Source of the DNA: Clostridia bacterium
GTDB taxonomy: Bacteria > Bacillota > Clostridia > Christensenellales > Aristaeellaceae
Length of the DNA stretch: 64,000 nt
Assembly: GCA_017395065.1 (NCBI GenBank)
Contig: JAFPWH010000035.1
Coordinates: 62,001-126,000 of the forward strand
Direction of reading: 5' to 3'
In this document: piece by piece, positions 39,972-48,570 of the stretch
Position numbering within the stretch: position 1 is the first letter of the stretch
Layout: the number at the start of each line of letters is the position of its first letter
Program-made: the position numbers and the translations under genes
Notes under the pieces: generated by a model
Seen by the model: only the letters and a program-made list of their open reading frames with translations
The model's database searches: none
What the model was told of the DNA's origin: nothing

Positions 39972-42158
39972 TCAGCCTTTCGCACCGGCCGCCGTTCCCT
40001 TGTACTCCACGCACATCATGGTGATGTCGTCGAACTGCTCCGCGTCGGCCACGAAGTCGTGTACGGCGTCGAGCACGTTTGCGAGTGTGGTATTCGGCTC
40101 GGCGTCCGGGGCAGTGTTGAGCGCCCTGAGCATGCGTTCTGTGCCGAACATCTCCTGGCCGGCGTTGGTTGCTTCGGCGACGCCGTCGGTGTAGAGGAAA
40201 AGCTTGTCTCCGGGCGCGAGGCCGAGCTCGTACGCCCTGTAGCGCGCCTCCTCCATGCCGCCGATCACGAGGCCGTGCTTGTCGCGCAGAAGCTCGAACT
40301 GCCCGCCCTTTCGCATGATCGCGGGATACTCGTGACCGGCGTTGGCGGCCCGGACCTTGCCGCTGCTGATTTCGAGGATGCCCAGCCAGACGGTCACGAA
40401 CATGCCCATACGGTTGTTGGAGCAGATGGCCTCGTTGGCCTTGGCAAGGATGTCCGCCGGGGATTTTACGCCCAGCATCGCGCAGCTTTGGATGATGATT
40501 TTCGAGGCCATCATGAACAGCGCGCCCGGCACGCCCTTTCCGGATACGTCCGCCATGACCATGCACAGGTGATCGTCGTCGATCAGGAAAAAGTCGTAAA
40601 AGTCGCCGCCGACTTCCTTTGCAGGGTGCATCAGCGCGTAGATATCGAATTCGGGCCGCTCCGGGTAGGCCGGGAAAATGCTGGGCAGCATGCTTTCCTG
40701 GATCTGTGTGGCCATGTGCAGCTCGGTGCCGATGCGCTCCTTTTCCGCGGTCACGGCCTTGACCTGCTCCACGTACAGGACTGTTTTATGCGAAATGTCC
40801 GCAAAGGACTGCGCGAGCAGCTCGATCTCGTCGCCCGTGCGGTATGCGTCCTCCATTTTGAATTCCTGATTCGTTTCGCTTAATTCCGCGATGCGCCGGG
40901 TGATCGTGTTGAGCGGTTTTACGATGCGCTTTCCGAGGATTATGGCGAAGGCCAGACACACCGCAAGCAGGAAAACGACGATCGCGATGGCCAGCCTGCC
41001 GAGCCTGCGGCTCTCTCCTTGGTAGGTTTGGGCGGCCTCGGCCTGAATTTCCTCGTATTTTTCCCGGAGCGTCGCGGCGCTTGCCATGCTGGCGTCCACG
41101 CTGTAAATGCCGATCAGGTACCAGCCCACTGTTTCGATGGGTGCGCCGGTGATGAAGTATTCGCCGTCACTGAGCGTGACGCGCTCCGTTTTCGTGTTTC
41201 CGCCGAAGACGCCGTAGAGGAAGCTGCTCAGGCCCTCGTTTCCGGCATCGAACAGCGTGGGCGCGCCTTCGCTCACGTCTGCTTTGAACGGGCCGTCGGC
41301 CGCCGGGGAGAACATGACGCGCCCGTCGCGGTTGACCACGCACAAAAAGCCGCCTTCCGCCTGCGCGTCCTCCACCTCCTGTTGCATCGAGGTAAGGAAC
41401 AGGTCCGAGCCCACCACGGCGGACAGCTCTCCGTTCACGTACACGGGCGCGGCACAGGTGATGCAGATGTCCTTGGTAAAGGCGTCGGACATGATGTCGG
41501 TAAATATGACGTCGCCCGCTTCGGCTGCCTGTGTATACCAGGGGCGCGTTCGCGGGTCGTAGCTTCTCAGGTTTCCGTTTTCGTCGAAGCGGCTTGCGAG
41601 CAGGTCGTCCGCTTGCAGGAACACGCCCTCCGGCAGGGCGACGTAGCAGGAATCAGCGTCCTCGTTTACGTCGAAGAGGGACAGCATCATGTCGCTCATG
41701 TTGGCGATGAGCCGTATGCGCGCGTCGAGTTCTTCGGTCAGTTCCACGCCGTCGGCCAGCATGACGTACGTCTGCTTGGTATCGGTGTTTTCGATAGAGT
41801 TGAAAGAATAGTCGTGCGGGGGCACGTTTTCGGGATGGTTCAGAAGCTTGTCGGCGTAGTCCCGCTGAAGGAGCACCCTGTCTCTTAGTTCGCTGAACAG
41901 ATCGTCGTAGATGTTCGCCTGAAGCCGGGCCGTGTTCGAAAGGCTCTGCTCCACGACGTAGGTCATCGTCTCCGACGTGATCTCGTTGATGGAATTTTTT
42001 TGTTTTTCGTTTGCCTCGTTGGCGACGTCCGTCAGCATCCTGTTTTCCAGAAGGCCGAGCAGTATGAACGCCGCGCTCAGAACGATGGCGGTGATCAGGA
42101 TCAGATTGAACAGCTTGTTTTCGATGCCGCCCAGCACGAAATGCTTGAATTTTTTCAA
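39972..42158 (-). CDS. Cache-HAMP sensor with SpoIIE-type PP2C phosphatase domain
   Basis: 728 residues. Start is TTG at 42,158 with GGGAGG upstream. Membrane helices at about 16-37 and 391-411 enclose a dCache-like extracellular sensor (e.g. RTRPWYTQAAEAGDVIFTDI, a typical Cache segment). A HAMP linker (about 412-465) leads to a SpoIIE/PP2C domain (about 500-725) with EVGGDFYDFF, MADVSGKGVPGAL, GHEYPAI and FLYTDGVAEATN metal-site motifs. Such receptors dephosphorylate anti-sigma-factor antagonists in partner-switching systems. No antagonist or anti-sigma gene is adjacent. The gene precedes the sugar-import operon in the same direction. Confidence 0.92.
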   Translation of the reverse strand: MKKFKHFVLGGIENKLFNLILITAIVLSAAFILLGLLENRMLTDVANEANEKQKNSINEITSETMTYVVEQSLSNTARLQANIYDDLFSELRDRVLLQRDYADKLLNHPENVPPHDYSFNSIENTDTKQTYVMLADGVELTEELDARIRLIANMSDMMLSLFDVNEDADSCYVALPEGVFLQADDLLASRFDENGNLRSYDPRTRPWYTQAAEAGDVIFTDIMSDAFTKDICITCAAPVYVNGELSAVVGSDLFLTSMQQEVEDAQAEGGFLCVVNRDGRVMFSPAADGPFKADVSEGAPTLFDAGNEGLSSFLYGVFGGNTKTERVTLSDGEYFITGAPIETVGWYLIGIYSVDASMASAATLREKYEEIQAEAAQTYQGESRRLGRLAIAIVVFLLAVCLAFAIILGKRIVKPLNTITRRIAELSETNQEFKMEDAYRTGDEIELLAQSFADISHKTVLYVEQVKAVTAEKERIGTELHMATQIQESMLPSIFPAYPERPEFDIYALMHPAKEVGGDFYDFFLIDDDHLCMVMADVSGKGVPGALFMMASKIIIQSCAMLGVKSPADILAKANEAICSNNRMGMFVTVWLGILEISSGKVRAANAGHEYPAIMRKGGQFELLRDKHGLVIGGMEEARYRAYELGLAPGDKLFLYTDGVAEATNAGQEMFGTERMLRALNTAPDAEPNTTLANVLDAVHDFVADAEQFDDITMMCVEYKGTAAGAKG

Positions 42159-42264
42159 AATGCAGGCCTCCCGTTTTGCCTTGTGTCAATGAAACAGCTA
42201 TGCGTGCCGCCCGTCTGTCCGCTATACGGGCAGATGCTCGGCCGACCGAACGATTTTCAACAGA

Positions 42265-42293
42265 ATTATACCACAAAGCCATTTCCCTGTCAC
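42265..42293 (-). promoter_or_regulatory. Promoter of the phosphatase gene
   Basis: GTGACA (42,288-42,293), 17-base spacer, TATAAT (42,265-42,270); leader of about 100 bases. Confidence 0.7.
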
Positions 42294-42367
42294 GCATAAC
42301 GGGACGCACCCGCAAATTTTTACGAAGCGCCGATTCTTCGCTGAATTCGTATTATAATATTATTAGG

Positions 42368-42412
42368 ATAGAAAAACGCGAAAGCCCGTATTTTGCGGCA
42401 GGCTTTCGCGTT
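42368..42412 (-). terminator. Intrinsic terminator of the glycoside hydrolase gene
   Basis: 12-bp stem (42,375-42,386 with 42,401-42,412; AACGCGAAAGCC/GGCTTTCGCGTT) followed on the minus strand by TTTCTATCC. Confidence 0.8.
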
Positions 42413-42431
42413 CCCTTTTTTGATGGATTTA

Positions 42432-45347
42432 TCAGCTCAGTTCGATGCTGTCGACGCCGAAACGTACGAAGCTGTACTCGGGCGTGTAACCCGGCGCGGC
42501 GTTCCCTTCCCATTTTCCGTAATGGCTGAAATCATCCGGCCCGATCCAGTTCGGCTCGGGATTTGGAGAGGCGTGGAAGTCGCCCAGGGTATTGCGCATG
42601 CTGCCGATCAGCGTAATGCGCAGCAGATTGCTTCCGCGCTTCAGAAGCCCTTCGACGTTCACAGTGTCGCCGAACATGAGGAGTGTTTCCTCGCTGTCGT
42701 TGACGCTTACGCGCGCGGCGCAGTACGCGCCCTTGAGGCGCAGTTTCTTTTCCGTGCCGTCCGCGTCGAATACCGTCCTTACCGTCATGCTGCCGCCGAA
42801 GAAGGGATAGCCGTCTTCAGGCAGCGTAGAGAGGTTGACGTACTTTCTGGGCAGCGTTACGCTGAAACCGCCCTTCGTGACGAGCGTATCGCTCTTCCCC
42901 GGCGCAAATTCCATGTCGCACAGGCAGAAATCGCCGCGCAGGTACACGGCCTCGATGTCCGTATCGTAGCTTAAGCAGTTCAGCCTGCTCTTGACCGACG
43001 CGTCGCGCTCAATATAATACTTTTCGAAGACCTCGTAGACGTTGGGGTTCTGGTAGTAATCCAGCCGCATGACGATCTCGTTTGTGCCGATGCGCCACGC
43101 TTTCGAAACGTCGTAGGCGCGGAAGCTGTCGTCGATGCTGCCCGGCACGGATTCCGTCAGGTCGATCCCGTTTAACGATATCCGCGCGCCTGCGACGTCC
43201 TCGGTTTCGAGTCTGATCCGCGCGGGCCTTGCGCCGGCCTCGAAAGCGTATTTGAGGTACACGGTGCGGTTTTGCCTTTCCCTGAGCAGCTTGTCGGAGA
43301 TCGCCATAATCGGCATCGGTTCGGTGTACGCGCTTCCGTCAAAGGAGAGGCAGGCGGTGTCGAGGGTCAGCGTGTTGTCGTCCATGGATTCGATGACGGC
43401 TTCGGGGCTTTCGATGCGCTTCCACGTTTCCTGCGTGGGCGCAGGCGCGCTCTCGGCCAGCGAAGAGAGGAAAACTACGATAGATTGCCCCGCTTCGAGC
43501 TCGAGCGGTATGTCGATCCCCTGCGGCGCTTTTACGTAGTACAGCGGCTCGAAGCCCGGCTTTTCGACGTCGAATCTTCTTGCGCCTCTCGCGTTGATGT
43601 GGAACACGGTGGACTGCTTTTTGTCGCCGGAAAGGTTGACGGCGTAGATGAAGTCGCCGAAATCGCTGCGGCGCACGGTCAGGCGGATGGCCGTGTCCTT
43701 GTCGGTGATAAAGAAGCCGGGATTGCCGATCTCGCCCAGCGCCGTGTTGCTTTCGAGCTGTACGGTCGCCTCTTCGCCGTCGACGAAGCGCGGCTTTTCG
43801 CCGGCAAAGCAGAGCTTTCCGCCCGCCTTCACGAAGTCCTGAAGCAAACTCAGCGTGCTCGAGTCGATGTTTTCCATCTCCGGCACGATCACGGCGGAAT
43901 AGGCGCATTTGCCCACGCGCAGCTTTCCGTCCCGTACGCTTCCGTATTTTTTCAGCAGCGTTTCGTCGGCGTAATGATGCAGTACGCCCGCCGCGCCGAG
44001 CTTTTCGCACAGGGCGACGAAGCCGTCGTTCAGGGCAGAAAGCGGCTTGGGGTCTTTGCAGTCGAAATCGAGGTACGCGCTGTGCAGCGGGTGGATGATC
44101 AGCGTGTCCGCCATTTCGCGGCTGTTGGCCAGCATGTAGCCAAGGCGCGTAAAGTAGGTGTTGAAGTGCTTAAGCTCTTTTGCCCAGGGGTTGTGCAGCG
44201 AATAAAACGCGGGATAATCGCGCTTTCGCTGGCCGCGGATGGAGTACGGGTACAGGTGATGGCACATCAGGTTCACGCCGTTTACGTACTGCCATTCGGC
44301 AATGCGCTTCAGTTGTCTGGGCGTGATCCCCCAGCCGCAGCCCGCAAACGTCTCGGTCAGCACCTGCTTTTTGCCCAGCTGCATCGCGACGGAGGAAACC
44401 TGGCGCGAAACGACTTCATTGGTCACGTGGCGCGTAAGACAGTCAATGCCCGGGATGTGCTCGTACTCGTAAAACGGCATCACGCCGCCGGACAGGCTCA
44501 CCTGCCCGAACAGGCTGTTTTCGTCGATCGTGTGGCCGGTCAGCTTGCAGTTGTGCTCCTGACACCAGCGGTAGATCTGCCCCGCGAACGCCTCGGTGTA
44601 GAGCTCGTTCATCGTGAGCCAGTAGCGGTATTTGAAGCGCCTGGTCTGCCTGCAGGAAAGAAACAGCGCGCCAAGCTCGTCCAGAATATCGCAGGAATAC
44701 TTGCTTTTGAACTTCGTGCGCATTGCGGGCGAATACGCGGTCTCAAAGCGGTAATACTGCGGCTCGTCCGTAAAAAAGCCCATCAGCAGGCTTCCGAATT
44801 CGCGGGCGTTGCGCTTATAGTACTTTTCGTGCGTCTCTTCGATAAAGGAGCGCACGACCTTCCAGTTGAGCACGTCGCAGTAACTGTCCGAAAGCAGATC
44901 GTAGACGCATTCGCAGGGGCTGCCATCGTCGTCGGTCAGGCGCACGATGTCGCCGTTTTCCACCCTGTAGCAGCCGATCGCCGCGGGGTCGAACGCCTCG
45001 GCGTGTTTGCACACGAGATAGCGCGCGCGGTTGGCGGGGTCCTTGAGCAGCTTCATGCCCGCAAAGCCGCTGGGCCAGCCGTTTTCGTCGTAAGCCCAGG
45101 CGTGCATGTGCTGCCTGCCTGCCTCGTCCACGCAGGCGGATACGCAGCCAAACCAGTCCTCGCTCAGATATTCGGTCTTCAGTCCGCCCCGCGCGTGCAT
45201 GAAAAAACCGCCCATGCCCGCCTTTTTCATGTCGCGGATCTGCTGCCTGAGCTTATCGGGCTTCAGTTCGTCGTTCCAGCTCCAGAAGGGGATCGGCTTA
45301 TAATCCGTCAGGTCTCCCCTGAACCTTTCCAGTATGCTTCCGGCCAT
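42432..45347 (-). CDS. GH106-like glycoside hydrolase (alpha-L-rhamnosidase type), cytoplasmic
   Basis: 971 residues, no signal peptide. The N-terminal TIM-barrel opens with IPFWSWNDELKPDKLRQQI and GMGGFFMHARGGL (about 20-57), followed by WAYDENGWPSG (about 84-94), the wording I associate with GH106-like enzymes. A DEPQ motif (about 195) and the HTIDENSLFGQ segment could supply acidic catalytic residues. The C-terminal third contains beta-sandwich modules typical of sugar-binding domains (GARISLNGIDLTES; AARVSVNDSEETLL). Substrate is not certain; rhamnosides are the first guess. AAGGAGGAAAGCTT is a very strong ribosome site. Lacking a signal, it should act on imported oligosaccharides, consistent with the transporter locus downstream. 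Confidence 0.7.
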   Translation of the reverse strand: MAGSILERFRGDLTDYKPIPFWSWNDELKPDKLRQQIRDMKKAGMGGFFMHARGGLKTEYLSEDWFGCVSACVDEAGRQHMHAWAYDENGWPSGFAGMKLLKDPANRARYLVCKHAEAFDPAAIGCYRVENGDIVRLTDDDGSPCECVYDLLSDSYCDVLNWKVVRSFIEETHEKYYKRNAREFGSLLMGFFTDEPQYYRFETAYSPAMRTKFKSKYSCDILDELGALFLSCRQTRRFKYRYWLTMNELYTEAFAGQIYRWCQEHNCKLTGHTIDENSLFGQVSLSGGVMPFYEYEHIPGIDCLTRHVTNEVVSRQVSSVAMQLGKKQVLTETFAGCGWGITPRQLKRIAEWQYVNGVNLMCHHLYPYSIRGQRKRDYPAFYSLHNPWAKELKHFNTYFTRLGYMLANSREMADTLIIHPLHSAYLDFDCKDPKPLSALNDGFVALCEKLGAAGVLHHYADETLLKKYGSVRDGKLRVGKCAYSAVIVPEMENIDSSTLSLLQDFVKAGGKLCFAGEKPRFVDGEEATVQLESNTALGEIGNPGFFITDKDTAIRLTVRRSDFGDFIYAVNLSGDKKQSTVFHINARGARRFDVEKPGFEPLYYVKAPQGIDIPLELEAGQSIVVFLSSLAESAPAPTQETWKRIESPEAVIESMDDNTLTLDTACLSFDGSAYTEPMPIMAISDKLLRERQNRTVYLKYAFEAGARPARIRLETEDVAGARISLNGIDLTESVPGSIDDSFRAYDVSKAWRIGTNEIVMRLDYYQNPNVYEVFEKYYIERDASVKSRLNCLSYDTDIEAVYLRGDFCLCDMEFAPGKSDTLVTKGGFSVTLPRKYVNLSTLPEDGYPFFGGSMTVRTVFDADGTEKKLRLKGAYCAARVSVNDSEETLLMFGDTVNVEGLLKRGSNLLRITLIGSMRNTLGDFHASPNPEPNWIGPDDFSHYGKWEGNAAPGYTPEYSFVRFGVDSIELS

Positions 45348-45391
45348 AAGCTTTCCTCCTTAGTTTTCTCTTTCAAATCTCTCTGCACACT

Positions 45392-45397
45392 ATTGTA
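45392..45397 (-). promoter_or_regulatory. Possible -10 box for the glycoside hydrolase gene
   Basis: TACAAT on the minus strand, 45 bases before the ATG. The only upstream box (TTTATT, 16 bases away) is weak and overlaps the terminator of the zinc-ribbon gene. Confidence 0.35.
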
Positions 45398-45411
45398 CCA
45401 CAATTTTCGGT

Positions 45412-45447
45412 AAAATAAAAGAGCTCTGCCGAAGCAAAAGCTCTTTT
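45412..45447 (-). terminator. Terminator of the zinc-ribbon gene
   Basis: AAAAGAGCT (45,417-45,425) pairs with AGCTCTTTT (45,439-45,447); ATTTT follows on the minus strand. Confidence 0.75.
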
Positions 45448-45462
45448 TGTGTGCCGTTAGAA

Positions 45463-45759
45463 TCAATAGCGGTTCTCGGACTTGTTGGCCTGGAAGCACT
45501 CGCGGCAATAGACCGGGCGGTCTCCGCGGGGCTGGAAGGGAACCTGGGTGGGCTTGCCGCAGCCGTCGCAGATCACGTCGTACATCGGACGGTCGGAGCG
45601 GGGAGCGCCGCCGCTCTGCTGACGGCGGGCCGCACGGCACGCCGGGCAGCGACCGGGCTCGTTCTGGAAGCCCTTGTCGGCGTAGAACTGCTGTTCGCTG
45701 GCGGTGAAGATGAATTCGTTGCCGCACTCACGGCACTTGAGGGTCTTGTCTTCGAACAT
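45463..45759 (-). CDS. Small zinc-ribbon protein
   Basis: 98 residues with four CxxC pairs: CREC (about 9-12), CPAC (about 38-41), CDGC (about 64-67), CREC (about 84-87). The N-terminal part (FIFTASEQQFYADKGFQNEP) matches the zinc-ribbon (zf-trcl) family common in Clostridia and the C-terminal part (PFQPRGDRPVYCRECF) is a second ribbon. Two zinc ions are expected. Function is not established; nucleic-acid binding is plausible. It has its own promoter and terminator and a GGAGG ribosome site. Confidence 0.9.
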   Translation of the reverse strand: MFEDKTLKCRECGNEFIFTASEQQFYADKGFQNEPGRCPACRAARRQQSGGAPRSDRPMYDVICDGCGKPTQVPFQPRGDRPVYCRECFQANKSENRY

Positions 45760-45872
45760 AAAATATCCTCCTTGTGATAGCCCGCTGATTTGTACTTTTT
45801 GTCTCGTTCCTTACATCGGGTTATCCAATGGGAGGGGTGCGTAACAAAAGATTATTCATTTAGGGCAGTATA

Positions 45873-45901
45873 ATTATAACACACTTTTTCCGAATCAACA
45901 A
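45873..45901 (-). promoter_or_regulatory. Promoter of the zinc-ribbon gene
   Basis: TTGTTG (45,896-45,901), 17-base spacer, TATAAT (45,873-45,878). The leader to the ATG at 45,759 is about 110 bases and has no obvious riboswitch fold. Confidence 0.7.
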
Positions 45902-45935
45902 GTGTTTTTTTGCGTCTTAACAAAATTTTGTCAAA

Positions 45936-45964
45936 GCAAAAACCGCTGCGCGGGCAGCGGCTTT
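45936..45964 (-). terminator. Terminator of the ferredoxin gene
   Basis: GCCGCTGC-CCGC-GCAGCGG stem (plus-strand arms 45,943-45,949 and 45,954-45,960) followed by TTTTTGC on the minus strand. Confidence 0.85.
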
Positions 45965-45980
45965 CGCATCATCGCTTCGC

Positions 45981-46151
45981 TCAGGCCTCTTCGGGAGCGC
46001 TCACGGGGCAGTTTTCCGCGCACAGACCGCAGGAAATGCACTTGTCAGCGTCGATCACATAGGTTCCGTCGCCTTCGGTGATGGCCTCTACGGGGCAATT
46101 GCTCGCGCAAAGTCCGCAGGAAATGCAGCTGTCATTGATTTTATACGCCAT
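45981..46151 (-). CDS. 2[4Fe-4S] clostridial-type ferredoxin
   Basis: 56 residues, too short for many gene finders. Two complete cluster motifs: [12 protein letters not shown] (Cys 9, 12, 15, 19) and [12 protein letters not shown] (Cys 38, 41, 44, 48), the exact spacing of clostridial ferredoxins; the two halves are near duplicates. It carries electrons at low potential between fermentative oxidoreductases. GGAGG stands 9 bases before the ATG. It forms a single-gene unit with its own promoter and terminator. Confidence 0.96.
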   Translation of the reverse strand: MAYKINDSCISCGLCASNCPVEAITEGDGTYVIDADKCISCGLCAENCPVSAPEEA

Positions 46152-46181
46152 GAATTTACACCTCCAAATGGTTGTTGAGCA

Positions 46182-46210
46182 ATTATAACATCTCTCTTAG
46201 CCAAAATCAA
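46182..46210 (-). promoter_or_regulatory. Promoter of the ferredoxin gene
   Basis: TTGATT (46,205-46,210), 17-base spacer, TATAAT (46,182-46,187), close upstream of the GGAGG site. Confidence 0.8.
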
Positions 46211-46354
46211 GGAGGAGTTAGTCACTGTTCGCAGATTTCCGGTCGCTAACATATGTTATCATTCTGTTAATCGAACTTTTTACGGGAGCGCGCTTTCGGA
46301 TGTGCGCGCGCTTATGATAGAATTTCCTTAAATCTACGCAAAGGAGCTTGCACG

Positions 46355-48157
46355 ATGGCCGAAAATCTTTTGAAACGCAGCGAAGTGCCCGTTCAGGACA
46401 CCTGGAAACTCGAGGATATGTTTGAAAGCAACACAGCCTGGGAGAAGTGCTTTGAGGAACTGACGAAGCTGTTTGACGAAATACCGAAGTATGCAGGCCG
46501 GCTCTCCGACCCGGAAAAGGCGCTCGAAGCGATGCGGCTCGTCACGAAGGCGGAGCGTGCGGCCTCGAACCTGTACACCTATGCCCGCATGCGCCGCGAC
46601 GAGGACAACGCAAGGACGCTGTATCAGGGCATGGTCGCACGGATCTCGCAGGCCGAAGCGGAGCTCGGCGCAAAGAGCGCCTACGTGTATCCGGAGCTGC
46701 TTTCCCAGAGTGAGGAGTATCTTGAGTCGCTGATCGGGGACGAGCGCTTCTCCGATTACGACATGGAGCTTAAAGACCTGATCCGAAACCGCCCGCACAC
46801 TTTGAGCGAAAAGGAAGAGGCCCTGCTGGCCTTAAGTCAGGACATGGCGCAAAGCGCCGGCACGATCTACGACATGTTCACCGACGCGGACATGCGCTTT
46901 GGCGAGATCGAAGACGAAAACGGCGAAAAGAAGCGCCTGACGCAGTCCAACTATATCCCCTTCCTTATGAATCCCTGCCGCAAGGTAAGAAAGGCGGCCT
47001 TCGACAGGCTGTACGAGACGTACATGTCCTTCTCCTCCTCGATCCCCGCCATGTACGCGGGCAGCGTAAAGAGCGAAATGTTCTACGCGCGGGCGCGGGG
47101 CTTTGAGAGCACGCGGGCGATGAGCCTGTTTGCGGACAACATCCCCCTGAGCGTATACGACAGTCTGATCACCGCGGTGAACGAGCATCTGGGCGCGCTT
47201 CAGAAGTTCGTCGGCATCAACGCAAAGCTCAACGGCATCGACGAAATGCACTTTTACGACCTCTACCTTCCGCCGAAACTCGGCTTCGACATCAAGCTCC
47301 CCTTCAAAGAGGCTTACGAGCTGGTCATCGACTGTTTGAAGCCGCTGGGCGAGGATTACGCAGAAATACTGCGCCGCGCGCTGAACGAGCGCTGGATCGA
47401 TCCGTTTGAAAACGAAGGCAAGAGCAGCGGCGCGTACAGCTGGGGTACCTACGATTCTCACCCCTACGTGCTGTGCAATTACAAAGAGGATCTGGATCAC
47501 CTGCAGACCGTCGCCCACGAGATGGGCCACAGCCTGCATTCCTGGTATTCCGACACGAACCAGCCATACACCAAGAGCCACTATTCGCTGTTCGTGGCGG
47601 AGGTCGCTTCCACAGTGAACGAGTGCCTCGTGCTGATGGAGCTGATGGACAGGTATCCTTCGGACGAAGCGCAGGCCTATCTGCTGTACAATCTGCTGGA
47701 TTCGTTCCGCGGCACGGTGTTCCGCCAGACGATGTTCGCCGAATTCGAGAAAAACGCCCATGCGATGGCCGAAAGCGGAAAACCGCTGACCAGCGAGACA
47801 CTGAACGAGATGTACGGCGAGCTCAACAAAAAGTATTACGCGAACCTCGCCTTCGACGAACTGATCTCAAGCGAATGGATGCGCATTCCCCACTTCTACA
47901 GGAGCTTCTACGTGTACAAGTACGCCACGGGCTTCTCCTCCGCGATGGCCATCGCCGCCATGATCCGCGCGGAAGGCGCGCCCGCCGTGGAAAGGTACAA
48001 GCGCTTCCTCAAGGCCGGCTGCAGCCTGTATCCGCTGGACGCGCTGAAGCTTGCGGGCGTAGACCTGTCCACGCCGGAGCCGGTGCGAAAGGCCCTGGAC
48101 AGCTTCGACGCGCTGCTTGCCAAGTACGAGCAGGTGACGAGCCGCCTCTCGAAGTAA
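46355..48157 (+). CDS. pepF: Oligoendopeptidase F (M3 metallopeptidase)
   Basis: 600 residues, the usual family length. The zinc motif is HEMGH within TVAHEMGHSLHSWYS (about 385-399) and the third ligand lies in the downstream EVASTVNECL helix (about 415-424). The N-terminal segment SEVPVQDTWKLEDMF is also characteristic of PepF. It is a cytoplasmic peptidase for short peptides. AAAGGAG lies 8 bases before the ATG. A weak TATGAT/TAGAAT pair of -10 candidates lies at 46,313-46,323 without a good -35. Strong terminator follows. Confidence 0.95.
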   Translation: MAENLLKRSEVPVQDTWKLEDMFESNTAWEKCFEELTKLFDEIPKYAGRLSDPEKALEAMRLVTKAERAASNLYTYARMRRDEDNARTLYQGMVARISQAEAELGAKSAYVYPELLSQSEEYLESLIGDERFSDYDMELKDLIRNRPHTLSEKEEALLALSQDMAQSAGTIYDMFTDADMRFGEIEDENGEKKRLTQSNYIPFLMNPCRKVRKAAFDRLYETYMSFSSSIPAMYAGSVKSEMFYARARGFESTRAMSLFADNIPLSVYDSLITAVNEHLGALQKFVGINAKLNGIDEMHFYDLYLPPKLGFDIKLPFKEAYELVIDCLKPLGEDYAEILRRALNERWIDPFENEGKSSGAYSWGTYDSHPYVLCNYKEDLDHLQTVAHEMGHSLHSWYSDTNQPYTKSHYSLFVAEVASTVNECLVLMELMDRYPSDEAQAYLLYNLLDSFRGTVFRQTMFAEFEKNAHAMAESGKPLTSETLNEMYGELNKKYYANLAFDELISSEWMRIPHFYRSFYVYKYATGFSSAMAIAAMIRAEGAPAVERYKRFLKAGCSLYPLDALKLAGVDLSTPEPVRKALDSFDALLAKYEQVTSRLSK

Positions 48158-48180
48158 TAAAGCCCGTCTGTTTGCAAAGA

Positions 48181-48216
48181 CCGGCCGGCGCCCGTTTTGA
48201 GGCGCCGGCCGGTTTT
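48181..48216 (+). terminator. Terminator of pepF
   Basis: Perfect 12-bp stem 48,181-48,192 with 48,201-48,212 (CCGGCCGGCGCC/GGCGCCGGCCGG) followed by TTTT. Confidence 0.85.
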
Positions 48217-48221
48217 ACAAA

Positions 48222-48245
48222 CAAAAAACGCGCCCTTCGGCGTGT
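48222..48245 (-). terminator. Terminator of the tRNA-Gly cluster
   Basis: Arms 48,228-48,234 and 48,239-48,245, loop CTTC on the plus strand; TTTTTT follows on the minus strand. Convergent with the pepF terminator. Confidence 0.75.
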
Positions 48246-48253
48246 TTCGTGAA

Positions 48254-48326
48254 AGCGGTAGACGAGACTCGGACTCGCGACCTCCACCTTGGCAAGGTGG
48301 CGCTCTACCAACTGAGCTACTACCGC
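48254..48326 (-). tRNA. tRNA-Gly(GCC)
   Basis: 73 bases folding into a full cloverleaf: acceptor GCGGTAG/CTACCGC, D-arm GCTC/GAGC, anticodon arm CCACC-TTGCCAA-GGTGG (anticodon GCC), discriminator T, CCA not encoded. The T-loop reads TCCGAGT, so position 55 is C where U (pseudouridine) is near universal. Confidence 0.92.
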
Positions 48327-48332
48327 GCACAG

Positions 48333-48403
48333 AGCGGGTGATGGGAATCGAACCCACGTATCCAGCTTGGAAGGCTGGCGCTCTACCATTGAGTTACACC
48401 CGC
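48333..48403 (-). tRNA. tRNA-Gly(TCC)
   Basis: 71 bases; acceptor GCGGGTG/CACCCGC, anticodon arm CCAGC-CTTCCAA-GCTGG (anticodon TCC), regular T-loop TTCGATT. Middle gene of the cluster, 6 and 5 bases from its neighbours. Confidence 0.95.
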
Positions 48404-48408
48404 GCATA

Positions 48409-48481
48409 AGCGGTAGACGAGACTCGGACTCGCGACCTCCACCTTGGCAAGGTGGCGCTCTACCAACTGAGCTACTACCGC
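48409..48481 (-). tRNA. tRNA-Gly(GCC), second copy
   Basis: Identical to the copy at 48,254-48,326, including C55 in the T-loop. First gene transcribed in the cluster. Confidence 0.92.
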
Positions 48482-48500
48482 AAACACTCAAGTGTCGTAT

Positions 48501-48529
48501 ATTTTACCACAGCAAGTTGCCTGTGTCAA
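48501..48529 (-). promoter_or_regulatory. Promoter of the tRNA-Gly cluster
   Basis: TTGACA (48,524-48,529), 17-base spacer, TAAAAT (48,501-48,506), ending 19 bases before the first tRNA. Confidence 0.85.
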
Positions 48530-48570
48530 TTCGATTGCGCAAATTTTACAATTTGCGGCGCGGCGGCTGC

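Noticed and set aside
45760-45872. Riboswitch in the 110-base leader of the zinc-ribbon gene
   Set aside because: I could not draw a stable multi-stem fold or any conserved riboswitch core.
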